61,488 nucleotides of DNA from Clostridiales bacterium. Lineage in GTDB: Bacteria > Bacillota > Clostridia > Lachnospirales > Lachnospiraceae. A program made the translations under genes and the position numbers. The stretch spans positions 1 through 61,488 of the forward strand of contig JAHZHN010000013.1 of assembly GCA_019420275.1 (NCBI GenBank), in the 5' to 3' direction. This document shows positions 1 through 8,816 of the stretch, in pieces (the first letter of the stretch is position 1; every line of letters starts with the position of its first letter). The notes under the pieces were generated by a model that saw nothing but the letters and a program-made list of their open reading frames with translations, searched no databases and was not told the origin of the DNA.

Positions 1-62
1 GCTTTTCGTGCTTTTCCAGTCTGAAACAAATACAAGTCATCACGATTGATAGCTTCATTCAT
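1..62 (-). CDS. 5' end of an unidentified gene (partial; possibly glycogen branching enzyme)
   Basis: The window's left edge cuts a minus-strand gene that starts with ATG at 62, preceded by a good AAGGAGG ribosome binding site at about 72-78. Only about 20 residues are visible, beginning MNEAINRDDLYLFQTGKARK. The LYLF-x-TG-x-A-x-K pattern resembles the N-terminus of some clostridial GlgB enzymes, but 20 residues are too few to assign a function. The start and strand are well supported; the identity is a guess. Confidence 0.5.
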   Translation of the reverse strand, partial: MNEAINRDDLYLFQTGKARK

Positions 63-223
63 AATTACAAGTTCCTCCTTCTCACTCTTGTTTGTCATCA
101 TTTCACTTCACTGATGTCAATACTGAAAACCAATTCCCGCCATCCTTGCAAAGAGCAGGATTTCGAATGGTTCAGACCCCCTGTTTTATGATATCATCAT
201 CCCTCTGCGGGTCTCAACACAAA

Positions 224-276
224 AAGCGTAAACAGCCTTTTACAGTCTGCTCTTGTAAAATGGCTCATTTACGCTT
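224..276 (-). terminator. Strong hairpin with U-tract between ilvA and the left-edge gene
   Basis: On the minus strand the arms 268-276 and 224-232 pair for 9 bp, followed inward by GGCT/AGCC and TGTAAAA/TTTTACA, giving about 20 bp around a 9-nt loop. The 3' side runs into TTTTTGTG. This is the most likely terminator of the ilvA-ended operon, although it lies about 185 nt past the ilvA stop. It could instead be an attenuator in the leader of the left-edge gene. The rest of 63-460 shows no gene. Confidence 0.6.
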
Positions 277-460
277 CTTAGTTATATCAAATATCACACG
301 ATGTATAGCAAAGAACGTGACATGTTGTCCGCTTACAAGACACTGAATTTTTACCTATCGTTTTCACATCATTACTATACCAAATTTTAAACAATAATTC
401 AATAAATTGAATAAAATAAATATCTTTCTTAATCACCATTTTATACGAAACAAACCGGAT

Positions 461-1678
461 TTAAAAAACACTTTTTGAATCTCTGAGCACTGGAGCATAT
501 CCGGCATTTTTCAGTGCTTTGATAATCTTTTCTTTATGTTCCGTACCAAAGGCTTCCATCGTGATTGTAAGTTCCACTGCACTGTTGCGGTTTATACTTA
601 CAAACTGATTATGTTCCAATTTTATAATATTTCCCTGAGTCTCTGCAATCACCTGTGACACCTTCGTAAGCTCGCCCGGTTTGTCCGGCAGGAAAACAGA
701 CAGAGTAAAAATACGGTCTCTCATAATCAGGCCATGCTGTACCAGAGAAGCAATCGTAATCACATCCATATTTCCCCCGCTGATGATAGAAACTACTTTT
801 TTATTTTTTGTATTTAAATGCTTCAGAGCCGCAATCGTAAGCAGTCCTGAATTTTCAGCCAGCATCTTATGATTTTCCAGTAAATCTAAGAAACAAGGAA
901 TCAGTTCTTCATCCTCTACTGTGATAATTCTGTCCACATTTTCCTGGATATACGGAAAAATCAGTTTTCCCGGTGTCTGAACCGCAGTTCCGTCTGCAAT
1001 GGTGCTTACGTGATCGCAGGAAACTACCTTCCCGGCCTTCAACGAAGCCTTCATACATGCCGCGCCGGCAGGCTCTACTCCCACCACTTTGATCTTTGGA
1101 TTCAGAAGTTTGGCAAGAGTAGATACACCAGTGGCAAGACCTCCTCCTCCTATCGGAACCAGGACATAATCTACTGTTGGAAGTTCCTTGAAAATATCCA
1201 TCATGATCGTACCCTGACCGGTTGCTACCGTTGGGTCATCAAAAGGATGCACAAATGTATATCCTTTTTCTGCTGCCAGGGCAAGCGCATGATCACACGC
1301 CTCATCATAAACATCTCCATGAAGGATAACTTTCGCGCCAAGATCCTTTGTACGGTTTACCTTTAAGAGAGGCGTTGTTGTCGGCATCACAATAACTGCT
1401 TTCACTCCCTGACGTGCTGCTGCCAATGCCACTCCCTGAGCATGGTTTCCGGCAGATGCCGTAATCAGCCCTTTTTTCTTTTCTTCTTCTGTCAGCGTGC
1501 TGATCTTATAATATGCACCCCGGATTTTATAAGCTCCTGTCAGCTGCATGTTTTCTGGTTTTAAATACACCTGATTTCCTGTCTGATCAGAAAAATAATC
1601 ACTCTTGATCAGTTTTGTCGGCAGTACAATTTCCTGCACTTTTTCATATGCATCTTCAAAGTCTTTTAATGTTAACAT
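461..1678 (-). CDS. ilvA: Threonine ammonia-lyase (threonine deaminase)
   Basis: PLP enzyme that deaminates L-threonine to 2-oxobutanoate, the entry to isoleucine synthesis or to threonine catabolism. The 405-residue protein has the PLP lysine in GAYKIRGA (about K51), the phosphate-binding glycine loop PIGGGGLATG near 177, and a single C-terminal ACT domain from about residue 330. That layout fits the short one-ACT clostridial form rather than the long E. coli IlvA with two ACT-like regions. The ATG follows the ftsY stop codon directly, and its GAGGAG ribosome site lies inside the end of ftsY, so the two are translationally linked. It ends the smc operon and no other isoleucine gene is nearby. 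Biosynthetic and catabolic roles cannot be told apart here. Confidence 0.9.
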   Translation of the reverse strand: MLTLKDFEDAYEKVQEIVLPTKLIKSDYFSDQTGNQVYLKPENMQLTGAYKIRGAYYKISTLTEEEKKKGLITASAGNHAQGVALAAARQGVKAVIVMPTTTPLLKVNRTKDLGAKVILHGDVYDEACDHALALAAEKGYTFVHPFDDPTVATGQGTIMMDIFKELPTVDYVLVPIGGGGLATGVSTLAKLLNPKIKVVGVEPAGAACMKASLKAGKVVSCDHVSTIADGTAVQTPGKLIFPYIQENVDRIITVEDEELIPCFLDLLENHKMLAENSGLLTIAALKHLNTKNKKVVSIISGGNMDVITIASLVQHGLIMRDRIFTLSVFLPDKPGELTKVSQVIAETQGNIIKLEHNQFVSINRNSAVELTITMEAFGTEHKEKIIKALKNAGYAPVLRDSKSVF

Positions 1679-2611
1679 TTATTCATCTCCTCTTTCAAAC
1701 AGTGCGTTTACAAACATATCCGAATCAAATTCCTGGAGGTCATCAATCTGCTCTCCGATTCCAATATATTTCACTGGAATTCCAAGCTCTGACTGGATCG
1801 CAATGGCGATTCCGCCCTTAGCTGTGCCATCCAGTTTTGTTAGAATAATTCCGGAAATATCCGTGGCTTCTTTAAACTGTTTTGCCTGTGCCAAAGCGTT
1901 CTGTCCTGTTGTTCCGTCAAGAACGATGAGAGTCTCCAGATACGCTTCGCTGTACTCCTTTTGAATGATACGGTTGATCTTGCTCAGTTCATTCATCAAA
2001 TTTTTCTTGTTATGCAGTCTTCCTGCTGTATCACAAAGCAGAATATCTACGTCCCTCGCTTTGGCTGCAGCTACCGCATCATAAACAACCGCAGCCGGAT
2101 CTGCGCCCTCTGACTGGCTGATAATATCAACGCCCGCCCGGTTGGCCCATTCTTTCAGCTGCTCGATTGCACCTGCACGGAACGTATCGGCAGCTGCCAG
2201 AAGAACTTTCTTTCCCTGTCCTTTCAGAATCGCTGCTAGCTTTCCTACAGATGTCGTCTTTCCAACACCATTGACTCCGATTACCAAAACAACACTTTTT
2301 CTATTTTGATATTCATATGCATCAGAGTCCAATCGCATTTGTTCTTTAATGGAATCAATCAGAAGCTGACGGCAGGCTTCCGGATCTTTTATTTTTTCCT
2401 CTTTTACTTTCTTTTTCAGATTTTCAATGATATTCATGGTCGTGTCGATTCCCATATCACTCATGATCAGAATCTCTTCCAATTCTTCATAAAAATCATC
2501 ATCCAGTCCGGAAAATCCGCTGAAAATAGAATCAAATCCTGCGGCTATGCTGTCTCGCGTTTTAGACAGTCCCCGGGCAAGTTTCCCAAAAAAACCTCTT
2601 TTCTCGCTCAT
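1679..2611 (-). CDS. ftsY: Signal recognition particle receptor FtsY
   Basis: SRP-family GTPase that docks ribosome-SRP complexes at the membrane. The 310 residues are essentially an NG domain: a short helical N region, then P-loop GVNGVGKTT (about 113), DTAGRLHN (about 195) and TKLDGTAKGG (about 258). The long acidic A domain of E. coli FtsY is missing, as is usual in Firmicutes. The start has a GGAGG site 7 nt upstream. It follows smc by 32 nt, the standard rnc-smc-ftsY order of Firmicutes, and is co-transcribed with ilvA downstream. Confidence 0.96.
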   Translation of the reverse strand: MSEKRGFFGKLARGLSKTRDSIAAGFDSIFSGFSGLDDDFYEELEEILIMSDMGIDTTMNIIENLKKKVKEEKIKDPEACRQLLIDSIKEQMRLDSDAYEYQNRKSVVLVIGVNGVGKTTSVGKLAAILKGQGKKVLLAAADTFRAGAIEQLKEWANRAGVDIISQSEGADPAAVVYDAVAAAKARDVDILLCDTAGRLHNKKNLMNELSKINRIIQKEYSEAYLETLIVLDGTTGQNALAQAKQFKEATDISGIILTKLDGTAKGGIAIAIQSELGIPVKYIGIGEQIDDLQEFDSDMFVNALFERGDE

Positions 2612-2643
2612 ACTTTCCTCCTATTTGACTTTTAAACATTCCT

Positions 2644-5600
2644 CTATTCATCCAGATCATTTTCGATCAGATTAACAGATACTTGTGTTGAAACTCCCTT
2701 TTCCTGCATCGTAATTCCATACAGGACATCTGCAGCCATCATCGTTCCCCTTCTGTGAGTAATCACAATAAACTGAGTTTCTTTTGACAGCTTATGGAGA
2801 TATTGGGCAAATCGCTTCACATTGGAATCATCAAGAGCCGCTTCAATTTCGTCCAAAAGACAAAACGGCGATGGTTTCAAATTCTGAATGGCAAACAAAA
2901 GCGCAATGGCTGTGAGAGCTTTCTCGCCTCCAGAAAGCTGCATCATATTCTGCAGTTTTTTCCCTGGCGGCTGTGCCGTGATCCGAATACCGGATTCCAA
3001 CACATTTTCGTCCGTTAATTCCAGTTTTGCAATTCCTCCGCCAAACAATTCAACAAAAACTTTTTGAAACATTTTCTGAATATCTTTAAATTTTTCATCA
3101 AACTGTTTTTCCATGGATTCTTCCAGCTCTTTCATAAGCCTGTCCAAATGTCTTTCTGCTTTTACAACATCTTCTTTCTGTGTCAGCAGAAATTCATATC
3201 GTTCAGCCACTTCCTTGTATTCTTCTACTGCGTTAACATTAACGGGTCCCAAAGCCCGGATTTCGCCTTTGATCGCTACAATATCCTCTTTGATTTTAGA
3301 AAGGCTTTCCTTTGGCTCCTCCGTCAAAGTTTCCTTTAGCTGATGATATGTAACTTCATAATTGTCCCACATATAATCCAGCAATTCCTGCTGCTTTTCC
3401 TGCTGCTTGTCTCTGGCACTTATCAGGCGGTACCGCTCCTTATCCATCGCTCCCGCCCGTTCCATTAGTTCTTCCCGCTCCTTCAAAATATCACGGTATA
3501 CTTCTGATTTTAATTTTTCCTCTTCCTTTTTCTGAAGCAGTTTTTCTTCTTTTTCCTGAATCCTCCGGCTTCCTTCTGCAATTTCTTCTTTCAGATGTCC
3601 AATCTTTTTCCCAAAGTTTCCCGAAGTTTCCTTTACGTTTTGAAACTCCTTCTGATTCTTCTCCCGATCTGTTTCCAACTTTTCAAGTTCAAAACCGACC
3701 CTGTCACAATTACTCTGAGCAAATTCAAGCTGTTGCTTTAATTGATTCGTCTTCAGGTGCATCTCACCAATGGCTTTTGCCTGTTCTTCGGCCGTCTCTT
3801 TGGTTCGTTCCAGTTTCTCGCTAATCCTTTGGATATTTTCTTCATCCTGCTGACTGGAAATCTCAAGATCTGATTTTCTATTCAGCAAAGTACTGGCATC
3901 GTCCTTTACCATACTTTTCTCATATTTTAATTTTTCAATCTGCTCTTTAAGAATTTGTTTTTGTTTTTCATAATCTTGTTTTTTCGCCGCTGCCGCAGAC
4001 AATGAGATTTCCCGCGCATGCTGTTCCATGGAAATCTCCTGAAATTTTTGCTGCATTTGCGCAAATTCTCTTTTGACATTATCAATCTCAGAATCATATT
4101 CTTCTTTTTTCTCTTCTGTCTTTTTTAATTCTGCCGCACATCGTTTCAGTCTGTTTTCCAGTTCCTTTACTTCCCTGTTTCGTCCAAGAAGATTCCCTTT
4201 GTTCTTAAAAGCACCCCCAGACATGGAGCCGCCTCGGTTCAAAGAGTCTCCTTCCATAGTAACAATTCTCAGAGAATGATGATATTTATTAGCAATAGCA
4301 ATACCGGCATCTATCGTATCGACTACCAGAATCTGCCCTAAAAGAGACGAAAACAGGTCTTGGTAACGTTCATCATACAAAGCCAGCTGGCTTGCAATCC
4401 CCACGACACCTTTTTCTTTCAAAGCTTCCGGTCTTGAAAAGCCCCTTCCCCTCACTGCATCCAGTGGAAGAAATGTAACTCTTCCAAACTTATTTGCCCG
4501 CAGGAATCCAATCAGCTTCTTGGCCGTCTGCTGAGTATCCGTCACAATATTTTGTATGCTTCCCCCAAGAGCAGTTTCGATTGCTGCTTCATATTTCTGC
4601 TCGACTTTAATAATATCAGAAACAACGCCGACAATGCCAGGAATCCTGCTTTTTTGTTCCATGATTTTTTTGATTCCAAAGCCATATCCATCATAACGCT
4701 CTGCCATATTTCTCAGAGTCTCATAATTAGACTGGGCGCGATGAAATTTTTCTTTCTGACCCGAAATAATACGGATTATGTCCTCTCTTTTGTTTTCGGA
4801 CTGCATCTGAATTTTCTTTTGATCTTCAATCTGTTTTTCCAGTTCTTTCTTTTGTCTTGAAAACGTTTCAATTTCGTCCTGGATTTTTATTCTTTCTGTC
4901 TCATTTTCGGCAGCTTCTCCTTCCAGCTGTCCTTTCTGTTCCTCCAGACTCTGAATCCGAACCTGAAGCTGTTCTTCTACTGTCTGAAAACGTTCCAGCT
5001 TTCCCGCCATTTCCATCTGCCGGTCGCTGAAATTCCGCATCTGCTGCTCCAAAACCGCAAGTTCTTTTGTGAGATCCTGTATTTCTTTCTGATAAAATGC
5101 CAGTTTACTCTCTTTTGCAACTCGTTCTGCCTGTGCTTCCTCAAAACATCTGCTGATTTCTCCTGTTTCTTCCTGAAGCTCATTCATTTCCTGACGTTTT
5201 TCATCAATTTCCCTACTTATCCGTTCCTGATTTGACCGAAAATGATCTTCTCTGATCTTTTCCGTATGAATCTGTTCTTCCAGAACTTTAATTTCTCCTT
5301 CTCGGCGTTGTTTTTGTATTTTTTCATCGGATATTTCCTCTGTCATATGAGAAATTTCATTCTTCAGCTGATTTCTTTTTGCATCTTCTTGTTCATAATG
5401 CTTTTTCGCCATTTCAATTCTTTCATTGGCGTCTTTTAAATCATGTTCCGCGATCTCAATTTTTGTTTCCAGAGACTTTAATTCGTCTGACAATCTTTTG
5501 TTTTCCAGCAGGAACAAAAAACTGTCTTTTTCTTTTAATTTATCTCTGAAAATCAGGTATTTTCTCGCCTTTTCGGACTGCTTCTCCAGCGGTTTTATCT

Positions 5601-6201
5601 GTCGTTCTAGTTCCGATAAAATATCATTTACCCTAGTCAGATTTTCTCTTTCAATCTCCAAAGATTTCTGAGTTTCTATTTGATTTTTTTTATATTTTAC
5701 AATTCCTGCAGCTTCATCAAATAATTCTCTTCGTTCTTCCGGTTTTCCACTTAAAATCTGGTCAATCTGACCCTGCCCTATAATGGAATAACCTTCTTTT
5801 CCCACGCCAGTATCAAAAAATAATTCTACGATATCTTTTCTTCTGCAGGGACTTCCATTCATCAGATATTCACTCTCTCCAGAACGATAAACTCTTCTCG
5901 CTACCGTTACCTCCTCGAAAGGAATCGGGAGACTGCCATCCCCATTATCCATCGTAATTGCCACATAAGCCGATCCCATAGGCTTTCGAAGCTCCGTTCC
6001 AGAAAAAATCACATCTTCCATTTTGGAACCACGCAGCTGTTTTGCGCTTTGCTCCCCCAAAACCCATCGGACTGCATCTGCCACATTGCTCTTCCCACTG
6101 CCGTTAGGCCCTACGATTCCAGTAATTCCGTGTTCAAACTTAAAAATCATTTTGTGGGCAAATGATTTAAAACCGTTGACTTCAATACTTTTTAAGTACA
6201 T
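2644..6201 (-). CDS. smc: Chromosome segregation protein SMC
   Basis: ATPase core of bacterial condensin, which compacts and separates chromosomes with ScpA and ScpB (neither is in this window). The 1185 residues show the complete layout: Walker A GPNGSGKSN near residue 32, a long coiled coil, a hinge around 500-660 with glycine-rich segments, a second coiled coil, then LSGGEKAL and Walker B with LLDEIEAALDD near the C-terminus. Length is normal for the family. It sits between rnc (10 nt gap) and ftsY. No frameshift is seen. Confidence 0.97.
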   Translation of the reverse strand: MYLKSIEVNGFKSFAHKMIFKFEHGITGIVGPNGSGKSNVADAVRWVLGEQSAKQLRGSKMEDVIFSGTELRKPMGSAYVAITMDNGDGSLPIPFEEVTVARRVYRSGESEYLMNGSPCRRKDIVELFFDTGVGKEGYSIIGQGQIDQILSGKPEERRELFDEAAGIVKYKKNQIETQKSLEIERENLTRVNDILSELERQIKPLEKQSEKARKYLIFRDKLKEKDSFLFLLENKRLSDELKSLETKIEIAEHDLKDANERIEMAKKHYEQEDAKRNQLKNEISHMTEEISDEKIQKQRREGEIKVLEEQIHTEKIREDHFRSNQERISREIDEKRQEMNELQEETGEISRCFEEAQAERVAKESKLAFYQKEIQDLTKELAVLEQQMRNFSDRQMEMAGKLERFQTVEEQLQVRIQSLEEQKGQLEGEAAENETERIKIQDEIETFSRQKKELEKQIEDQKKIQMQSENKREDIIRIISGQKEKFHRAQSNYETLRNMAERYDGYGFGIKKIMEQKSRIPGIVGVVSDIIKVEQKYEAAIETALGGSIQNIVTDTQQTAKKLIGFLRANKFGRVTFLPLDAVRGRGFSRPEALKEKGVVGIASQLALYDERYQDLFSSLLGQILVVDTIDAGIAIANKYHHSLRIVTMEGDSLNRGGSMSGGAFKNKGNLLGRNREVKELENRLKRCAAELKKTEEKKEEYDSEIDNVKREFAQMQQKFQEISMEQHAREISLSAAAAKKQDYEKQKQILKEQIEKLKYEKSMVKDDASTLLNRKSDLEISSQQDEENIQRISEKLERTKETAEEQAKAIGEMHLKTNQLKQQLEFAQSNCDRVGFELEKLETDREKNQKEFQNVKETSGNFGKKIGHLKEEIAEGSRRIQEKEEKLLQKKEEEKLKSEVYRDILKEREELMERAGAMDKERYRLISARDKQQEKQQELLDYMWDNYEVTYHQLKETLTEEPKESLSKIKEDIVAIKGEIRALGPVNVNAVEEYKEVAERYEFLLTQKEDVVKAERHLDRLMKELEESMEKQFDEKFKDIQKMFQKVFVELFGGGIAKLELTDENVLESGIRITAQPPGKKLQNMMQLSGGEKALTAIALLFAIQNLKPSPFCLLDEIEAALDDSNVKRFAQYLHKLSKETQFIVITHRRGTMMAADVLYGITMQEKGVSTQVSVNLIENDLDE

Positions 6202-6211
6202 TGTCCACCCT

Positions 6212-6898
6212 CTACTTTTTATATTGTTTCAGCGCTTCATACGCCGCATGCTGCTGGGCTGACTTCTTGCTTCTTCCGGTTCCTCTTCCAATTACTTTGT
6301 CTCCCAGTCTAGCCTCCACCGTAAATTCTTTTTGGTGATCCGGACCTTCTTCCTTTACAAGGACATAAGACAAAGCTTCTCCTCCTTCTCCCTGGATAAT
6401 CTCCTGAAGATAGGTCTTAGCATCAAAAAACAATACTTTATTTTCCACATCTTTCAGAAGATGCACCTCTATAAATTGTCTGGCCGCTTCCAGGCCCTGG
6501 TCCAGATATATAGCACCAATAACCGCTTCAAAAGCATCCGAAAGGATGGAATCTCTTTCTCTTCCTCCTGTCATATCCTCTCCTTTACTTAAAAGAAGAT
6601 AACTTCCAAGCGAAATGTCTCTGGCACACATGGCAAGAGTCGGTTCACACACAAGGCTAGCCCGCAGTTTTGTTAATTTTCCCTCTGGCTCTTTTTCATA
6701 CGCCTGATAAAGATAGGTACTGGTTACCAGTTCGAGTACTGCATCACCCAGAAACTCCAGGCGTTCATTGTTTCTTTCCTTTGCCATCTTTCTTTCATTA
6801 GCATAGGAACTGTGAATCAGCGCATGGCTGAGCAGATCGGGATTTTGAAAGGAAATTCCGATCTCTTCCTGGAATTTATCAATCTTTTTTCTTTTCAT
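6212..6898 (-). CDS. rnc: Ribonuclease III
   Basis: Double-strand-specific endoribonuclease that processes rRNA precursors and structured mRNAs. The 228 residues contain the signature ERLEFLGDAVLEL (about 44-56), the second acidic cluster around DAFEAVIGAIYLD, and a C-terminal double-strand RNA binding domain ending with KSAQQHAAYEAL. The start overlaps the end of plsX by 20 nt, so the two are translationally coupled. It could act on the long hairpin in its own operon at 7945-7989, which is an inference. Confidence 0.96.
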   Translation of the reverse strand: MKRKKIDKFQEEIGISFQNPDLLSHALIHSSYANERKMAKERNNERLEFLGDAVLELVTSTYLYQAYEKEPEGKLTKLRASLVCEPTLAMCARDISLGSYLLLSKGEDMTGGRERDSILSDAFEAVIGAIYLDQGLEAARQFIEVHLLKDVENKVLFFDAKTYLQEIIQGEGGEALSYVLVKEEGPDHQKEFTVEARLGDKVIGRGTGRSKKSAQQHAAYEALKQYKK

Positions 6899-7916
6899 TC
6901 TTCTGCTCTTTTCCTTTTAATATTTCTTCTTTGATTTTCTCATTAATCTGCTGTTCTGTAAATGTAACACACTGAATGACTGCATTTTTCATTTCTTTTG
7001 ATGTGGCAGATCCGTGTACCTTAACAACCAGACCATTTAAACCCAGAAGAGGAGCGCCTCCATATTCAGATGCATCAAATCTTTTCAATGTCTTCTTAAG
7101 AGCAGGGAGCGCCAATGCACCTCCGATCTTACTCCTTAATGAACTCATAATGCCGCCTTTAATTTCTTTTACCAAGACTTTAGACAAGCCTTCTGATAAT
7201 TTCAGAATTACATTTCCAACGAAGGCATCGCACAGCACTACATCGGCAGCTCCATCCGGGATTTCCCTCGCCTCAATACTTCCCGTGTAATTGAGCCCTT
7301 CGCATTCCTTCAGCAAAGGTGCTGTTTCCTTAATCAGCTGATTTCCCTTTGCTTCTTCCAGACCTACATTTACCAGGGCAACTCTTGGAGATGAAATACC
7401 TACTACATTTTCCATGTAAATAGACCCCATCTGTGCAAACTGCAAAAGATGCTCCGGTCTTGCATCCATATTAGCACCGGCATCGATCAGAAGCATTACG
7501 CCTTTTGTCGTCGGCATGATTGCTCCCAAAGGAGCTCTCTTGATTCCTCTGATTCGTCCGACAACAAACTGGCCTCCCACAAGGATCGCTCCGGAACTTC
7601 CTGCAGAAACAAATGCATCTGCGGTTTTATCCTTCACCATCTTCATTGCAACCACCATGGAAGAATCTTTCTTCTTACGAATCGCTTCCACCGGTGATTC
7701 GTCACAAGAAATCTCTTCTTCTGCATTTATCACTTCGATCTGTTGCTCACTGAACTGATGCTTCTTAAGTTCTTCGTGGATTCTATCCGCTTTTCCAACA
7801 AGAAATACTTTGATATCTTTTTTCTCATTTACCGCGTCTACCGCTCCTTTTACGATTTCTCCCGGAGCATTGTCACCGCCCATCGCATCCAGAGCAACTT
7901 TTATCATTTTTTCCAT
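6879..7916 (-). CDS. plsX: Phosphate acyltransferase PlsX
   Basis: Makes acyl-phosphate from acyl-ACP, the first step of phosphatidic acid synthesis with PlsY. The family start KVALDAMGGDNAPGE and the later GSSGAILVGGQ and VLCDAFVGNVILK blocks are clear. I chose the ATG at 7916 (MEKMIKV, 345 residues) because AAAGGAG lies 7 nt upstream; an upstream ATG at 7934 has no such site. The usual acpP and fab genes do not follow: rnc comes directly after. It is separated from rpmF by 108 nt containing a striking hairpin. Confidence 0.94.
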   Translation of the reverse strand: MEKMIKVALDAMGGDNAPGEIVKGAVDAVNEKKDIKVFLVGKADRIHEELKKHQFSEQQIEVINAEEEISCDESPVEAIRKKKDSSMVVAMKMVKDKTADAFVSAGSSGAILVGGQFVVGRIRGIKRAPLGAIMPTTKGVMLLIDAGANMDARPEHLLQFAQMGSIYMENVVGISSPRVALVNVGLEEAKGNQLIKETAPLLKECEGLNYTGSIEAREIPDGAADVVLCDAFVGNVILKLSEGLSKVLVKEIKGGIMSSLRSKIGGALALPALKKTLKRFDASEYGGAPLLGLNGLVVKVHGSATSKEMKNAVIQCVTFTEQQINEKIKEEILKGKEQKNEKKKD

Positions 7917-7944
7917 AAAAAAACTCCTTTCCAATAAGTTAAAA

Positions 7945-7989
7945 GCGCCACACGCCTAAACCTTTTGTAAAAGTCTAAACGCATGACGC
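7945..7989 (-). other. 21-bp RNA hairpin between rpmF and plsX (attenuator or processing site)
   Basis: Read on the minus strand, this 45-nt segment folds on itself without a mismatch: base i pairs with base 46-i for all 21 positions, leaving an ACA loop. Seven of the pairs are G-U, so the plus-strand copy would not pair well and the element must act as operon RNA. A weak U-rich run (TTTTAACTT) follows the 3' arm. A terminator/attenuator upstream of plsX or an RNase III site are the best explanations. Confidence 0.7.
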
Positions 7990-8024
7990 CTGTCATTCAT
8001 CAGGTGCGCCCTGACGTACCCGTT

Positions 8025-8210
8025 CTATTCAGCGTGTGCTGAAACAATTTCTTTTTTATTATAAGATCCACAGGATTTACATACTCTGTGAGGCATCATA
8101 AGAGCACCACATTTGCTGCATTTTACAAGCGTTGGAGCTGTCATCTTCCAGTTTGCTCTACGTCTGTTTCTTCTTCCTTTGGATGATTTATTCTTTGGAC
8201 AAATTGACAT
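8025..8210 (-). CDS. rpmF: 50S ribosomal protein L32
   Basis: Small basic ribosomal protein of 61 residues beginning MSICPKNKSSKGRRNRRRANWKM. Two CxxC pairs (CSKCGALMMPHRVCKSCG) form a zinc ribbon, so this is the zinc-binding C+ form. The start at 8210 is set by AAGGAGG 9 nt upstream; a longer upstream reading frame would run into ylbN. The gene lies 4 nt after ylbN and before plsX, an arrangement found across Firmicutes and proteobacteria. Confidence 0.96.
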   Translation of the reverse strand: MSICPKNKSSKGRRNRRRANWKMTAPTLVKCSKCGALMMPHRVCKSCGSYNKKEIVSAHAE

Positions 8211-8214
8211 CGGT

Positions 8215-8730
8215 TTACACCTCCTTAAAATTCTTAAAAATATCCTGAATTGCTGCCATACGCGGGTCTGCCACCGTACGATCGCAGCCACACTCTTTTT
8301 CATTCAGATTCGTCCCACACACCGGACAAAGTCCTTTGCAGTCTTCTCTGCACAGCACTCTGTAAGGCAGCTGCGGAACAATTTCATCGAAGATCAGCAT
8401 GTCCAAATCCAGTTCCTTCTCCTCCACACAGGACGCCAGATCATCTTCTTCAGATGTATGAAGAAAATCGCTCTTTCCTTCATACTCCAGAAAAATCTCA
8501 TACGGCACCTCTTTAAGGCACCTGCTGCATGGGATTCCAAGAACCACTTTTGTCTCAAATTTGACAGATACAGATTCTCTTCCTTCATTTTTCAGCATTA
8601 CAGGAAACGAATGTTTCTCAAGGACAGGATACACTGCTCCCTTTAGCCGCACTTTCTCCATATCCATATGACACTCTATGGTTTCCGTATAATTTTTTAC
8701 TGAAATTGCTTTTGATAACTGAACCTTCAT
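8215..8730 (-). CDS. ylbN: DUF177 / YceD family protein (YlbN)
   Basis: The 171-residue protein has the DUF177 hallmarks: CSRCLKEVPYE, then CxxxCKGLCPVCGTNLNEKECGC near the C-terminus, followed by DPRMAAIQDIF. The family is linked genetically to 23S rRNA accumulation in bacteria and plants and is almost always next to rpmF, as here. It is the first gene of the ylbN-rpmF-plsX-rnc-smc-ftsY-ilvA unit and starts with AGGAG at a normal distance, 28 nt from a consensus promoter. The molecular role is not established. Confidence 0.9.
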   Translation of the reverse strand: MKVQLSKAISVKNYTETIECHMDMEKVRLKGAVYPVLEKHSFPVMLKNEGRESVSVKFETKVVLGIPCSRCLKEVPYEIFLEYEGKSDFLHTSEEDDLASCVEEKELDLDMLIFDEIVPQLPYRVLCREDCKGLCPVCGTNLNEKECGCDRTVADPRMAAIQDIFKNFKEV

Positions 8731-8757
8731 ACTATCTCCTAAAAATCATACTATACT

Positions 8758-8786
8758 ATTATACGAATGCCCCTATTGTTTGTCAA
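8758..8786 (-). promoter_or_regulatory. Consensus sigma-A promoter of the ylbN-ilvA operon
   Basis: On the minus strand TTGACA (8781-8786) and TATAAT (8758-8763) are separated by exactly 17 nt, the full housekeeping consensus. The -35 hexamer is inside the inverted repeat at 8782-8801. This placement suggests an operator, discussed in the findings. Confidence 0.85.
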
Positions 8787-8801
8787 GAAATTTTTCTTGA
8801 C
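8782..8801. repeat. Inverted repeat covering the -35 of the ylbN promoter
   Basis: A 20-bp inverted repeat with perfect 9-bp arms (GTCAAGAAA and TTTCTTGAC, 2-nt centre) overlaps the -35 hexamer. There is no U-tract on either side, so a regulator-binding site is more likely than a terminator for ackA, which ends at 8817. It does not match the FapR operator known to control plsX operons in Bacillus. Confidence 0.6.
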
Positions 8802-8816
8802 TTTTCTTTTTACTTT

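Noticed and set aside
63..460. A T-box or amino-acid attenuator near ilvA
   Set aside because: ilvA is the last gene of an operon reading toward this region, and no T-box sequence (such as GGTGG with a long leader) is visible. The strong hairpin here fits a terminator better.
4855..4880. A CcpA (cre) site in smc, TGAAAACGTTTCA-like
   Set aside because: It lies deep in coding sequence, is out of register with the full consensus and is far from any promoter.
7917..8024. FapR operator before plsX
   Set aside because: The TTAGTACCTGATACTAA-type site is not present in the spacer or at the ylbN promoter.
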